The position numbers and the translations under genes are program-made. Shown here one piece after another: positions 26,304-35,474 of a stretch of 64,000 nucleotides of DNA; the first letter of the stretch is position 1, and each line of letters starts with the position of its first letter. This DNA is from Bacillus dicomae (lineage in GTDB: Bacteria; Bacillota; Bacilli; Bacillales; Bacillaceae_G), in the NCBI RefSeq assembly GCF_006494425.1, contig NZ_VHIV01000002.1:868001-932000 (forward strand). The letters run 5' to 3'. Below the pieces are notes generated by a model that was not told where the DNA came from, did no database searches, and was given only the letters and a program-made list of their open reading frames with translations.

Positions 26304-27920
26304 ATGGAGATAAAAGAAATCTCTGTTCCGCAACAAGGTGTTGTAGCGGACTATATGAACGGTAAAAAAGAGATACAGTCGTGTTTTGATTATATGTTAA
26401 CAGAAGATGCTTTTAAACAGCGTGTACAAGATTTGCGTGAGAGGGAGTTTTTCCGCCAAGATTTAGTAGCGCATTTATTAGAATATAATACAAAATTACA
26501 AGCGGGAGAAGCTACAATTCGAAATATAAAAGCGCTTGAAGATGAAAATACATATGTTGTTATAGCTGGACAACAAGCTGGGTTATTAACTGGACCACTT
26601 TATACAATTCATAAAATTATTTCAGTTTTACAGCTTGCGACGGAAAAGGAAGAAAGTTTAGGTGTTAAAGTTGTTCCTGTTTTCTGGATTGCTGGTGAAG
26701 ACCATGATATGGATGAAATTAATCATACTTTTGTAACGAAGAATAAAAAAGTAAAAAAGACTATTTTTCATGATCGTAATCCGAAAAAGGCGAGTGCTTC
26801 AGAGTCGGAGCTTTCTTTGGAAGACTGTAGAAAGTGGATTGAAGAAATTTTTAAAACATATCCTGAAACGAATTTCACAAAGGATGTACTGCAGTTTATT
26901 GATGATTCTTTGGGGAAATCGAATACGTATGTAGATTTCTTTGGTCATCTTATTATGAAGATGTTCGTGAATTCTGGTTTAATTCTTGTTGATTCGCATC
27001 ATCCTGAATTAAGAAAATTAGAAGTTCCGTTTTTCAAACAAATTGTAGGTAAGTATAAAGAAATGCAAGAGGGACTTCATAACCAACAGGAAGTAATTAA
27101 AGAATTAGGATATAAACCAATTATTGAAACAAAGTCTAATGCAGTACATATATTTATGGAAATTGATAATGAACGAGTGTTACTTGAAGATAATCAAGGG
27201 AAGTTTGTTGGTAAGGATGGAGCGTATTCCTTTTCATATGAGGAATTGATTGAAGAGATGGAAAGAAGCCCGGAACGCTTTAGTAATAATGTTGTCACGC
27301 GTCCTCTTATGCAAGAGTATGTATTTCCTACGTTGGCGTTTATTGGGGGGCCAGGGGAATTAGCTTACTGGAGTGAATTGCAACAAGTCTTCCATACTAT
27401 CGGTTTCCGAATGCCACCTGTCGTTCCGCGTATTACAATCACTTATATAGAGAGGGATATAGCGACTGATTTACAGGATTTACAATTGCAAGAGATTGAC
27501 CCGTTTTTAAATAACGTAGATAAGCTGCGTGAAAACTGGTTATCTAATCAAATAGAGGAACCGATAGATGAACGATTTGTAGAGGCTAAAAAAGAAATAA
27601 TGGATATTCATACGTCATTACAACAGTTTGTGAAGAAAATAGACCCTGGATTAAGTGCGTTTGCAGGGAAAAATGAATTCAAAATTAATGAACAAATTGA
27701 ACTGTTGGAAAGAATGTTGAAAAGAAATGTTGAGAAAAAACATGAAGTGCAGTTAAATAAATTCCGTCGCATACAATTTGCGCTTCGTCCATTAGGAGCG
27801 CCGCAAGAGCGTGTGTGGAATGTATGTTATTATTTAAATCAGTTCGGTTTGGATTTCATTGATCGTGTAATGGAAAAAACGTTTTCTTGGGATGGAAAAC
27901 ATCATGTGATAAAACTATAG
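26304..27920 (+). CDS. bshC: Bacillithiol synthase (cysteine-adding enzyme) BshC
   Basis: BshC joins cysteine to glucosaminyl-malate, the last step of bacillithiol synthesis. The 538-aa length matches the family. It shows YVVIAGQQAGLLTGPLYTIHK near residues 85-105, FWIAGEDHDMDEINHT near 130-146, and a C-terminal coiled-coil region used for dimerisation, with GAPQERVWN near 500. ATG 26304 follows AAAGGAAG; the in-frame extension from 26235 has no SD. It ends in a UUCG-type terminator. It lies where Bacillus normally has bshC followed by mraZ. Confidence 0.95.
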   Translation: MEIKEISVPQQGVVADYMNGKKEIQSCFDYMLTEDAFKQRVQDLREREFFRQDLVAHLLEYNTKLQAGEATIRNIKALEDENTYVVIAGQQAGLLTGPLYTIHKIISVLQLATEKEESLGVKVVPVFWIAGEDHDMDEINHTFVTKNKKVKKTIFHDRNPKKASASESELSLEDCRKWIEEIFKTYPETNFTKDVLQFIDDSLGKSNTYVDFFGHLIMKMFVNSGLILVDSHHPELRKLEVPFFKQIVGKYKEMQEGLHNQQEVIKELGYKPIIETKSNAVHIFMEIDNERVLLEDNQGKFVGKDGAYSFSYEELIEEMERSPERFSNNVVTRPLMQEYVFPTLAFIGGPGELAYWSELQQVFHTIGFRMPPVVPRITITYIERDIATDLQDLQLQEIDPFLNNVDKLRENWLSNQIEEPIDERFVEAKKEIMDIHTSLQQFVKKIDPGLSAFAGKNEFKINEQIELLERMLKRNVEKKHEVQLNKFRRIQFALRPLGAPQERVWNVCYYLNQFGLDFIDRVMEKTFSWDGKHHVIKL

Positions 27921-27952
27921 AATCTTGCTCTTCGGAGCAGGATTTTATTTTT
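27921..27952 (+). terminator. Terminator after bshC
   Basis: A stem with GCTC-TTCG-GAGC at its top, extended by ATC/GAT pairing, and followed by TTTATTTTT. Confidence 0.75.
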
Positions 27953-28288
27953 ACCTTGTTGAATTTACTGTGAAGTGAAATTTTTCTGAATTATTAATCT
28001 AAAAATGGTGAATATCTTAATTATGCAGGATACTTAAATATATGACAAAATAGCACAAAATGTAAACGTATTATTATCTTTTTCGACAGTTTTTTGTTTA
28101 AATTCCCGCAAAAGATGATAAAATTTAGTATATAATAAAAGAAAATAGCGATTTGTATAGTATGCTGCCTTTGTAGGCAAGTTAAATGAGTCGTTCTTTC
28201 ATAGTATTTCGTTCTCTAATCGTGAAATATGCGTTTAGAGGAGGAGATGCATTCAACATAATTAATTGGAAAAAGAGTAGGTGCAACA
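27953..28288. promoter_or_regulatory. rsmH upstream region without mraZ
   Basis: There is no mraZ-like ORF and no series of TGGG repeats (MraZ boxes) in this 336-bp stretch. A weak extended -10 TGA-TAAAAT (28116-28124) has TTGTTT (28094-28099) 19 bp upstream. TATAAT occurs at 28131-28136. An SD-like AGAGGAGGAG (28238-28246) is followed by no meaningful ORF; the ATG beside it gives only four codons. Confidence 0.5.
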
Positions 28289-29221
28289 ATGTTTAAACAC
28301 GTAACAGTGCTTTTGAAGGAAACAGTAGACGGCTTAGATATAAAGCCAGATGGTACATATGTAGATTGTACACTGGGGGGAGGAGGACACAGTTCTTATT
28401 TATTATCCCAATTAACTGAAGGTGGAAAATTAATCGCGTTTGATCAAGATGAGATAGCAATTCAAAATGCGAAAGAAAAGTTCTCTTCATACGGTGAACA
28501 GTTCATAACAGTAAAGAGTAATTTCCGTTATTTATCTGAAAAACTACACGAATTAGGTATAACAGAAGTAGACGGTATTTTATTTGATTTAGGAGTTTCA
28601 TCCCCGCAATTAGATACACCAGAGCGTGGTTTTAGTTATCATCATGATGCACCGTTAGATATGCGAATGGATCAAGATGCCCCATTAACAGCATATGATG
28701 TGGTAAATAGCTGGTCATATGAACAACTTGTAAGAATTTTCTTCCAGTATGGTGAAGAGAAATTTTCGAAACAAATAGCAAGAAAAATTGAAGCGTATCG
28801 TGAGAATAAAGCTATTGAAACGACAGGAGAATTAGTAGAACTAATTAAAGAGGGTATTCCAGCTCCTGCTCGTAGAACGGGTGGACATCCTGCGAAGCGA
28901 GTGTTCCAAGCAATCCGTATAGCTGTAAATGATGAATTGAAAGTATTTGAAGAAGCTTTGGAATCTGCAATTGAGATGGTCAAGCCAGGCGGAAGGGTTA
29001 GTGTTATAACATTCCATTCTTTAGAAGACCGTATTTGTAAAACGACGTTTAAGCGAAATAGCACAACGCCACAATTGCCGCCAGGATTACCAATTATTCC
29101 TGATGAATTTAAGCCGAAATTAAAGCTTATTACAAGAAAACCGATTTTACCTTCTGATATAGAGTTAGAAGAAAATAATCGAGCGCGTTCTGCGAAATTG
29201 AGAATCGCTGAAAAACGATAA
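28289..29221 (+). CDS. rsmH: 16S rRNA (cytosine(1402)-N(4))-methyltransferase RsmH (MraW)
   Basis: RsmH adds the N4-methyl group to C1402 of 16S rRNA with SAM. At 310 aa it is of usual length. Motifs are [13 protein letters not shown] at the N-terminus, the SAM loop [10 protein letters not shown] near residues 29-38, [20 protein letters not shown] near 101-120, and the C-terminal VISFHSLEDR-like segment. It is the first gene of the division and cell wall cluster. AGAGTAGGTG precedes the ATG and ftsL follows 15 bp after its stop. Confidence 0.97.
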   Translation: MFKHVTVLLKETVDGLDIKPDGTYVDCTLGGGGHSSYLLSQLTEGGKLIAFDQDEIAIQNAKEKFSSYGEQFITVKSNFRYLSEKLHELGITEVDGILFDLGVSSPQLDTPERGFSYHHDAPLDMRMDQDAPLTAYDVVNSWSYEQLVRIFFQYGEEKFSKQIARKIEAYRENKAIETTGELVELIKEGIPAPARRTGGHPAKRVFQAIRIAVNDELKVFEEALESAIEMVKPGGRVSVITFHSLEDRICKTTFKRNSTTPQLPPGLPIIPDEFKPKLKLITRKPILPSDIELEENNRARSAKLRIAEKR

Positions 29222-29236
29222 AAAGGGGAGAGAGGT

Positions 29237-29599
29237 ATGAGTAACTTAGCTGTAAAGTACAAACAACAAGCGCAAGAAGAGGTACAGATTCAAACGCCCC
29301 CACAGCAGCTGGTTCAGCCAAAAGCTAAAGCGAAGATTACAAGAATCGAAAAACTGTTGTATGTAGCATTTATTGGCTTTTTATTGTATGCCTGTGTAGC
29401 GTTTATTGGAAATAAAGCAGGCCTTTATCAAGTTAATGTAGAAGCAGCGACGATAGAACAAAAAATTGTGCAGCAACAAAAAGAAAATCAAGAATTACAG
29501 GCTGAAGTAGAGAAGTTAAGTCGTTATGAACGAATCGCTGAAGTTGCAAAAAAACACGGGCTAGAAATTAATGCGAATAATGTGAAAGGCCTCAAATAA
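29237..29599 (+). CDS. ftsL: Cell division protein FtsL
   Basis: FtsL is a bitopic divisome protein that forms a complex with DivIC and DivIB and supports septal synthesis by FtsW-PBP2B. This 120-aa protein has a cytoplasmic N-terminal tail, one membrane helix (about residues 40-58) and an external leucine-zipper-like coiled coil with QQKENQELQAEVEKLSRYERI. A GGGGAGAGAGG SD precedes the ATG. It lies between rsmH and pbpB as in all bacilli. The B. subtilis protein is unstable and cleaved by RasP. Confidence 0.95.
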   Translation: MSNLAVKYKQQAQEEVQIQTPPQQLVQPKAKAKITRIEKLLYVAFIGFLLYACVAFIGNKAGLYQVNVEAATIEQKIVQQQKENQELQAEVEKLSRYERIAEVAKKHGLEINANNVKGLK

Positions 29600-29620
29600 G
29601 GCAATAGGTGTGAAGGGAAA

Positions 29621-31771
29621 ATGAAGAGAGATATGACTAAATTTCATACCAATAAGGGAGCAGGGTATTTTATGATTTTATTCCTCCTGCTCTTTTTGCT
29701 GTTATTAGCCCGATTTTTTTACATACAAGCGACAGGAACAGTTCATAATCAGGATTTAGATGCACTTGCTAAGCAAAAACATAGTAAAACAGGAATTTTG
29801 GAAGCGAATCGCGGGACGATTTATGATCAAAACGGTCACGTATTAGCACAAGATGCAAACTCTTATAAACTTGTAGCAGAATTAAAAGGTGCGAAGCCGG
29901 TTGAGAATAAAGAGGATACTGCAAAGAAAATTGCAGGAGTACTCGGAAAAGATGAAGAGAAGATTTTAGCTACGTTAAATAAAAAGGATAAAAGTCAGGT
30001 CGAATTTGGAACGCTAGGTAAAGATTTGACAAAAGAACAGAAGGAACAAATAGAAGCATTGAAATTGCCAGGTATATCATTTATTACTGAAAATGCAAGA
30101 GTGTATCCAAACGGTGATTTTGCATCTTACGTCATAGGACATGCAAAACCAAATGATAAAGGAACCTCAGTAGGTTATTTTGGTTTAGAACAAAGCTTAG
30201 ATAAATATTTAAGTGCTTCTAACGGAGAAGTAGCTTATACAGGCGATCGTAGAGGCGTATCTCTTGATGGCGGGAAAGTGAATGTAAAGGCACCTAAAAA
30301 TGGAGAAAATGTATATTTAACGCTTGACCAGCGTATTCAAAGTTATTTAGAAGACGCAATGAAAGAAGCGAGTAAACATTATGAACCAGAAAGCTTAATA
30401 GGAATCGTTGCGGATCCAAAAACAGGGAAAATATTAGCGATGTCTACTAAACCTAGTTATGATCCAAATGATCGTCAAATTAAATATTTCTTCAATGATG
30501 CAATTGCAAATGCATTTGAACCTGGATCAACAATGAAAATTTTCACGCTAGCAGCAGCTATTAATGAAGGTGTGTATAAGGGACAAGATTATTATCAGTC
30601 TGGTACATATCAAGTCGGAAACCGAAAAATAAAAGATCATAACGGCGGCGCTGGATGGGGATCTATCACATTTGATGAAGGGGTAGAGCGTTCTTCCAAC
30701 GTAGCGTTTGCAATTTTAGGGGATCAAAAACTTGGCCCAGAACGTTTCCGGAAATATATTCATAGTTTTGGATTAGATGAAAAAACGAACATTGATTTAC
30801 CTGGTGAAGGTTCAAATACCATTGTATTCGATCAGCAAATACAGCAAGTAACAACAGCTTTTGGACAAGGTTCTACTGTAACGCCAATTCAGCTTGTACA
30901 GGCTGCAACTGCTATAGCAAATGATGGGAAAATGATGAAGCCTTATACAATTGATAAAATTGTAGATCCAATAACAGAAAAAGTGAAATTAGAACATAAA
31001 CCAGAAGAAGTGGGAAAACCTGTTACAAAAGAAACGGCGGCGCAAGTAAGACAGTTATTAGAACGCGTTGTTACATCGCCGAAAGGGACAGGAACTGCTT
31101 ATAAAATCGATGGATATTCAGTTGGTGGTAAAACAGGGACAGCACAAATTCCGGACGGAAAAGGTGGCTATATGACAGGAAGAGAGAATTATATATTCTC
31201 ATTCTTAGGGATGGCACCTATGGACGACCCGCAACTTGTTGTGTATGTAGCTGTTAAACAGCCGAAATTGAAAGATGATGAGAGTGGCGCGCAGCCTTTA
31301 GCTGATATTTTTAAATATGTAACAAAAAATAGTTTAGAGTATTTAAAGATTAAGCCTAATGAAGTGAAAGATCCGAAAAAATATGTGAAAGAGCAGCAAA
31401 CTGCTGTTCCGGATGTAACCGGAAAAACGATGGAAGAAGCGAAAAAAGCCATTGATAAAGCAAAACTCCGTCCAATTGTATTAGGTGAAGGCAAAGTACA
31501 GCAACAAGTGCCAAAAGCGACTGAACAAACATTGAAGGGTGATCGAGTCTTCTTAGTCGGAGATAAACCTACAATGCCAAATATACAAGGTTGGGCACTG
31601 CGTGATGTTATGAATTTAGCAAAAACATTAAAGCTTAATTTAAAACCTACTGGTACCGGATACGTAACCGAGCAAAGTGTGGCAGAAGGAACATTGTTGC
31701 AACCTGGTACAGAGTTAGGTGTAACACTTGTACCGCCACTCGAACCACAACAAGAAGCCGAAAGACCATAA
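29621..31771 (+). CDS. pbpB: Penicillin-binding protein 2B (class B transpeptidase)
   Basis: PBP2B is the essential division-specific transpeptidase that crosslinks septal peptidoglycan with FtsW. It is 716 aa. One N-terminal membrane segment (about residues 16-36) is followed by a PBP dimerisation domain and a transpeptidase domain with the catalytic serine in PGSTMK near 303. The second motif is SSN and the third KTGTAQ. Two C-terminal PASTA domains begin PDVTGKTMEEA and PNIQGWAL. It is a close relative of the next gene, spoVD. The start follows AAGGGAAA after the short ftsL gap. Confidence 0.96.
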   Translation: MKRDMTKFHTNKGAGYFMILFLLLFLLLLARFFYIQATGTVHNQDLDALAKQKHSKTGILEANRGTIYDQNGHVLAQDANSYKLVAELKGAKPVENKEDTAKKIAGVLGKDEEKILATLNKKDKSQVEFGTLGKDLTKEQKEQIEALKLPGISFITENARVYPNGDFASYVIGHAKPNDKGTSVGYFGLEQSLDKYLSASNGEVAYTGDRRGVSLDGGKVNVKAPKNGENVYLTLDQRIQSYLEDAMKEASKHYEPESLIGIVADPKTGKILAMSTKPSYDPNDRQIKYFFNDAIANAFEPGSTMKIFTLAAAINEGVYKGQDYYQSGTYQVGNRKIKDHNGGAGWGSITFDEGVERSSNVAFAILGDQKLGPERFRKYIHSFGLDEKTNIDLPGEGSNTIVFDQQIQQVTTAFGQGSTVTPIQLVQAATAIANDGKMMKPYTIDKIVDPITEKVKLEHKPEEVGKPVTKETAAQVRQLLERVVTSPKGTGTAYKIDGYSVGGKTGTAQIPDGKGGYMTGRENYIFSFLGMAPMDDPQLVVYVAVKQPKLKDDESGAQPLADIFKYVTKNSLEYLKIKPNEVKDPKKYVKEQQTAVPDVTGKTMEEAKKAIDKAKLRPIVLGEGKVQQQVPKATEQTLKGDRVFLVGDKPTMPNIQGWALRDVMNLAKTLKLNLKPTGTGYVTEQSVAEGTLLQPGTELGVTLVPPLEPQQEAERP

Positions 31772-31812
31772 TGGTAAAAGAGAAGAAGTTCTAATTAAAT
31801 AAGTACAAGCAT

Positions 31813-31854
31813 ATATTGGAACAAGCTAGGCGTAAGGGAGGCTTGTTCCAATAT
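31813..31854 (+). promoter_or_regulatory. Hairpin overlapping the spoVD translation start
   Basis: ATATTGGAACAAGC (31813-31826) and its exact complement GCTTGTTCCAATAT (31841-31854) form a 14-bp perfect stem. The 14-nt loop holds most of the SD AAGGGAGG (31834-31841), and the first two bases of the spoVD ATG lie in the stem. No T-run follows, so it is not a terminator. Confidence 0.65.
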
Positions 31855-33769
31855 GCGTGTATCAAATGTAACAGTTAGAAAACGACTTATTTTTATACTC
31901 ATATCAGGTATACTTATTTTCACTATCATCGATATTCGTCTTGGATATGTGCAATTTTTTCTTGGGAATATGTTAACGGATCGTGCGAAAGATTCATGGA
32001 GTCGTAATATCACTTTTGAACCTGAACGTGGGAAAATTTTAGACCGAAATGGTGTGGAACTTGCCACAAATAAAAGTGCCCCAACTGTCTTTGTTGTACC
32101 GAGGCAAATTGAAAAACCAGCAGAGACTGCAGAGAAGTTAGCTGCAGTATTAGGTGTGGAAAAAGATGAGATTTATAAGAGGATTACAAAAAAAGAATCA
32201 ATTGTAAGGTTAGATAAAGGCGGAAGGAAAATATCACATGATAAAGCGAAAGAGGTAAGAGGATTAAGTTTGAAAGGTGTTTATATCGCAGAGGACTCTA
32301 TCCGGTACTATCCATTTGGCAACTTTTTATCACATGTATTAGGGTTTGCAGGTAGTGATAACCAAGGTCTTATGGGACTAGAAAAATATTATGATAAAGA
32401 GCTAAATGGTGATGAAGGTCATGTGCGTTTTTTTGCAGATGCAAAAGGACAAAGGATGCCTAATGTTGGCGATGATTTCAAAAAACCAGAAGCTGGTTTG
32501 AATTTAGGCTTAACAATTGATGCACGTATTAATAGAATCATGGAAAGAGAAATGAATATTGCAGAGTCGACATATAATCCAGATGGTATGATTGCGATTG
32601 CGATGAATCCGAAAAACGGTGAAATTTTAGGTATGTCGAGTCGGCCGAGTTTTGATCCGGCAGATTTTCAAAGTGTTTCTCCAGAAGTGTATAATAGAAA
32701 TTTACCAGTATGGAGTACGTATGAGCCTGGTTCAACATTTAAGATCATTACGTTAGCCGCAGCCTTGAACGAGAATTTAGTAGACTTAGAAAAAGATACG
32801 TTTTATGATGATGGAGCAGCTGAAGTTGGTGGAGCTAGATTGAAATGCTGGAAAGCAGGAGGCCATGGTAGCCAAACGTTTTTAGAAGTAGTTCAAAACT
32901 CTTGTAACCCAGGATTTATTGAACTGGGTGATCGTCTTGGTAAAGACCGATTGTTTAAATACATTCGTAATTTCGGTTTTGGACAGAAAACCGGAATCGA
33001 TTTGCAAGGTGAAGGTAGTGGGATTTTATTTAATTTAGATAAAGTCGGTCCAGTCGAGCAAGCAACCACTTCATTCGGTCAAGGTGTTTCTGTAACACCA
33101 ATTCAACAAGTAGCAGCAGTAGCAGCGGCTGTAAATGGTGGAACATTGTATCAACCGTATATAGCTAAGGAATTTATTGATCCGAAAAATAATCAAGTTG
33201 TAAGTAAAAAGACACCTGTGGAAAAAAGAAAAGTTATTTCCAAGGAAACTTCAGAAAAAGTTCGGTATGCATTAGAGAATGTTGTAGCAAAGGGATCTGG
33301 TAAAGGTGCTTTCATTGACGGTTATCGTGTAGGTGGAAAAACAGGTACGGCTCAAAAGGTGAAAGATGGTAAATATTTAGAGAATAATTATATAGTTTCT
33401 TTTATCGGCTTTGCTCCAGCAGATGATCCAGAAATTGTTGTCTATGTTGCTGTTGATAATCCGAAAGGTGTAACGCAATTTGGTGGAGTAGTAGCAGCTC
33501 CAATTGTTGGGAATATTCTTCGGGATGCACTTCCTGTTATGGGAGTGAAACCGAGAAAAGAACAAGTTGAGAGAGAATATAAATGGGGCGATACACCAAC
33601 TGTGGAAGTTCCGAATTTAATTGGTATGAAAAAGAAAGACTTACAGACGCAACTCGTCGATTTGAAGCTTGATATAAGCGGAGATGGAGAGAAAGTCATT
33701 AAACAATCCCCAGAAGCAGGAGCTAAAGTAAAAGAAGGCTCAAAAATTAGAATTTACTTCGGGAATTAA
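31853..33769 (+). CDS. spoVD: Stage V sporulation protein D (sporulation class B PBP)
   Basis: SpoVD is the mother-cell transpeptidase that builds spore cortex together with SpoVE. The 638-aa protein has one N-terminal membrane helix (about residues 12-31) and a dimerisation domain. The catalytic serine sits in PGSTFK near residue 294, followed by SCN and KTGTAQ motifs. A single C-terminal PASTA domain (PNLIGMKKKDL) matches SpoVD, against two in PBP2B. The ATG overlaps the 3' arm of a strong hairpin. In B. subtilis the gene is under SigE; I did not identify a clear SigE promoter in the 81-bp gap. Confidence 0.95.
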   Translation: MRVSNVTVRKRLIFILISGILIFTIIDIRLGYVQFFLGNMLTDRAKDSWSRNITFEPERGKILDRNGVELATNKSAPTVFVVPRQIEKPAETAEKLAAVLGVEKDEIYKRITKKESIVRLDKGGRKISHDKAKEVRGLSLKGVYIAEDSIRYYPFGNFLSHVLGFAGSDNQGLMGLEKYYDKELNGDEGHVRFFADAKGQRMPNVGDDFKKPEAGLNLGLTIDARINRIMEREMNIAESTYNPDGMIAIAMNPKNGEILGMSSRPSFDPADFQSVSPEVYNRNLPVWSTYEPGSTFKIITLAAALNENLVDLEKDTFYDDGAAEVGGARLKCWKAGGHGSQTFLEVVQNSCNPGFIELGDRLGKDRLFKYIRNFGFGQKTGIDLQGEGSGILFNLDKVGPVEQATTSFGQGVSVTPIQQVAAVAAAVNGGTLYQPYIAKEFIDPKNNQVVSKKTPVEKRKVISKETSEKVRYALENVVAKGSGKGAFIDGYRVGGKTGTAQKVKDGKYLENNYIVSFIGFAPADDPEIVVYVAVDNPKGVTQFGGVVAAPIVGNILRDALPVMGVKPRKEQVEREYKWGDTPTVEVPNLIGMKKKDLQTQLVDLKLDISGDGEKVIKQSPEAGAKVKEGSKIRIYFGN

Positions 33770-33888
33770 AGGTAACCTAGTACGTTTTATGGTACAATTG
33801 GTGGAAGTGAGTTCTTTATAGAAGAGTTACTTAATTCGAGGCCGTAAGGGTTTCAATTATAAATAGGTCTATTTATAGACGAAAGTAG

Positions 33889-33926
33889 CACTTACCTCCT
33901 ATTTTATATAATTAGGAGGTAACGTG
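33889..33926 (+). promoter_or_regulatory. Hairpin sequestering the SD and start of a leader ORF before murE
   Basis: TTACCTCCTA (33892-33901) pairs exactly with TAGGAGGTAA (33913-33922) across an 11-nt loop. CAC (33889-33891) pairs with GTG (33924-33926) past one bulged C. The right arm contains SD AGGAGGT, and the paired GTG is the start of the leader ORF. Confidence 0.65.
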
Positions 33927-33980
33927 TTGCTTATTAAAAAAGAGATAAATACACAAAGTAGAGAGGGTTTAGTGAAATGA
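33924..33980 (+). CDS. 18-aa leader ORF overlapping the murE start
   Basis: GTG 33924 opens an 18-codon [21 protein letters not shown]. Its TGA (33978-33980) overlaps the murE ATG (33977) as ATGA, the classic arrangement for translational coupling. AGGAGG (33914-33919) lies four bases before the GTG, or seven before TTG 33927. The peptide has no run of one amino acid as in attenuation leaders, so its translation rather than its product may matter. I know of no described homologue. Confidence 0.45.
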   Translation: MLLIKKEINTQSREGLVK

Positions 33981-35452
33981 AGTTGCATACACTTGTATCA
34001 TGTTTGCATGATTTTCCAGTTGTTCCAAAAGAAAATCCAGAAATCACATCAATAGAGGCTGATTCACGTAAAGTGAAAGAAGGAAGCTTATTTGTATGTA
34101 TGAAAGGATATACGGTTGATAGCCATGATTTTGCTAAGCAAGCAGCGGCACAAGGAGCGGCTGCTATTGTTGCGGAAAGACCAATTGATGTTGACGTTCC
34201 AGTTGTACTTGTGAAAAACACTTTTCGTTCGTTAGCGGTTTTAGCTGATTATTTTTATGGTCAACCAACACACAAGTTACATTTAATCGGAATTACAGGT
34301 ACAAATGGAAAGACAACAACATCGCATATAATGGATGAGATTATGCGCGCACATGGTCATAAAACAGGGCTAATTGGAACAATTAATATGAAAATCGGTG
34401 ATGAAACATTTGAAGTGAAAAATACAACACCAGATGCACTAACACTTCAACAGACGTTTTCAAAAATGGTTGAATATGGTGTAGATAGCACAGTAATGGA
34501 AGTTTCATCGCATGCTTTAGATCTTGGTCGTGTACACGGATGTGATTACGATGTAGCAGTGTTTACAAATTTAACACAAGATCATTTAGACTATCATAAA
34601 ACGATGGAAGAATATAAACATGCAAAAGGATTGCTATTTGCGCAACTTGGCAATAGTTATAATCATAATCGTGAAAAGTACGCAGTACTGAATAACGACG
34701 ATGCTGTAACAGCGGAATATATGAGAAGTACTGCAGCAACTGTTGTAACGTATGGAATTGATACATCAAGTGATATTATGGCTAAAGATATCGTTATGAC
34801 GAGTGGTGGAACTACGTTTACGCTTGTAACACCGTATGAAAGTGTAAACGTTACGATGAAATTGATTGGGAAATTTAATGTATATAACGTACTAGCAGCA
34901 ACAGCGGCAGGACTTGTTTCCGGTGTAAGTGTAGAAACGGTCATTGATGTGATAAAGAACCTAGCTGGTGTTCCAGGACGTTTTGAAGTGGTTGATGGTG
35001 GACAAAATTATACAGTTATTGTTGATTATGCACATACGCCAGATAGCTTAGAGAATGTATTGAAAACAGCAAAACAGTTTGCAAAAGGCGACGTATATTG
35101 TATCGTCGGTTGTGGCGGTGATAGAGATCGAACGAAGAGACCAATCATGGCAAGTGTTGCAACAAAATATGCAACTCATGCAATTTACACTTCAGATAAT
35201 CCAAGAAGTGAAGAGCCAGGGGCTATTTTAGATGATATGGTACAGGGTGCAAATGGGAATAATTATGAAGTAATTATTGATAGAAAAGAAGCGATATATC
35301 ATGCAATTGCTAACGCGAAAGCTGAAGATATCATCATTATTGCTGGTAAGGGACATGAAACATATCAAATTATTGGTAAAGACGTTCATCATTTTGATGA
35401 TCGTGAAGTTGCTAAAGAAGCAATTACAGAGCGTTTAAACAACGAAGAGTAA
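33977..35452 (+). CDS. murE: UDP-MurNAc-L-Ala-D-Glu:meso-diaminopimelate ligase MurE
   Basis: MurE adds meso-diaminopimelate to the peptidoglycan precursor in the cytosol. The 491-aa protein has the three Mur ligase domains. The ATP loop [11 protein letters not shown] is near residues 107-117, the central HDxD-like region contains LTQDHLDYH, and the meso-Dap recognition motif DNPRSE is near 406. That last motif indicates Dap rather than Lys peptidoglycan. A modest GAGAGGG SD precedes the ATG, which overlaps the stop of a short leader ORF. mraY follows about 20 bp later. Confidence 0.97.
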   Translation: MKLHTLVSCLHDFPVVPKENPEITSIEADSRKVKEGSLFVCMKGYTVDSHDFAKQAAAQGAAAIVAERPIDVDVPVVLVKNTFRSLAVLADYFYGQPTHKLHLIGITGTNGKTTTSHIMDEIMRAHGHKTGLIGTINMKIGDETFEVKNTTPDALTLQQTFSKMVEYGVDSTVMEVSSHALDLGRVHGCDYDVAVFTNLTQDHLDYHKTMEEYKHAKGLLFAQLGNSYNHNREKYAVLNNDDAVTAEYMRSTAATVVTYGIDTSSDIMAKDIVMTSGGTTFTLVTPYESVNVTMKLIGKFNVYNVLAATAAGLVSGVSVETVIDVIKNLAGVPGRFEVVDGGQNYTVIVDYAHTPDSLENVLKTAKQFAKGDVYCIVGCGGDRDRTKRPIMASVATKYATHAIYTSDNPRSEEPGAILDDMVQGANGNNYEVIIDRKEAIYHAIANAKAEDIIIIAGKGHETYQIIGKDVHHFDDREVAKEAITERLNNEE

Positions 35453-35474
35453 CAACGTGAGAGGAGGACTACAT

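Noticed and set aside
28131-28136. TATAAT at 28131 as the rsmH promoter -10
   Set aside because: No acceptable -35 lies 16-18 bp upstream and there is no TG extension, so I report the region only as a weak promoter area.
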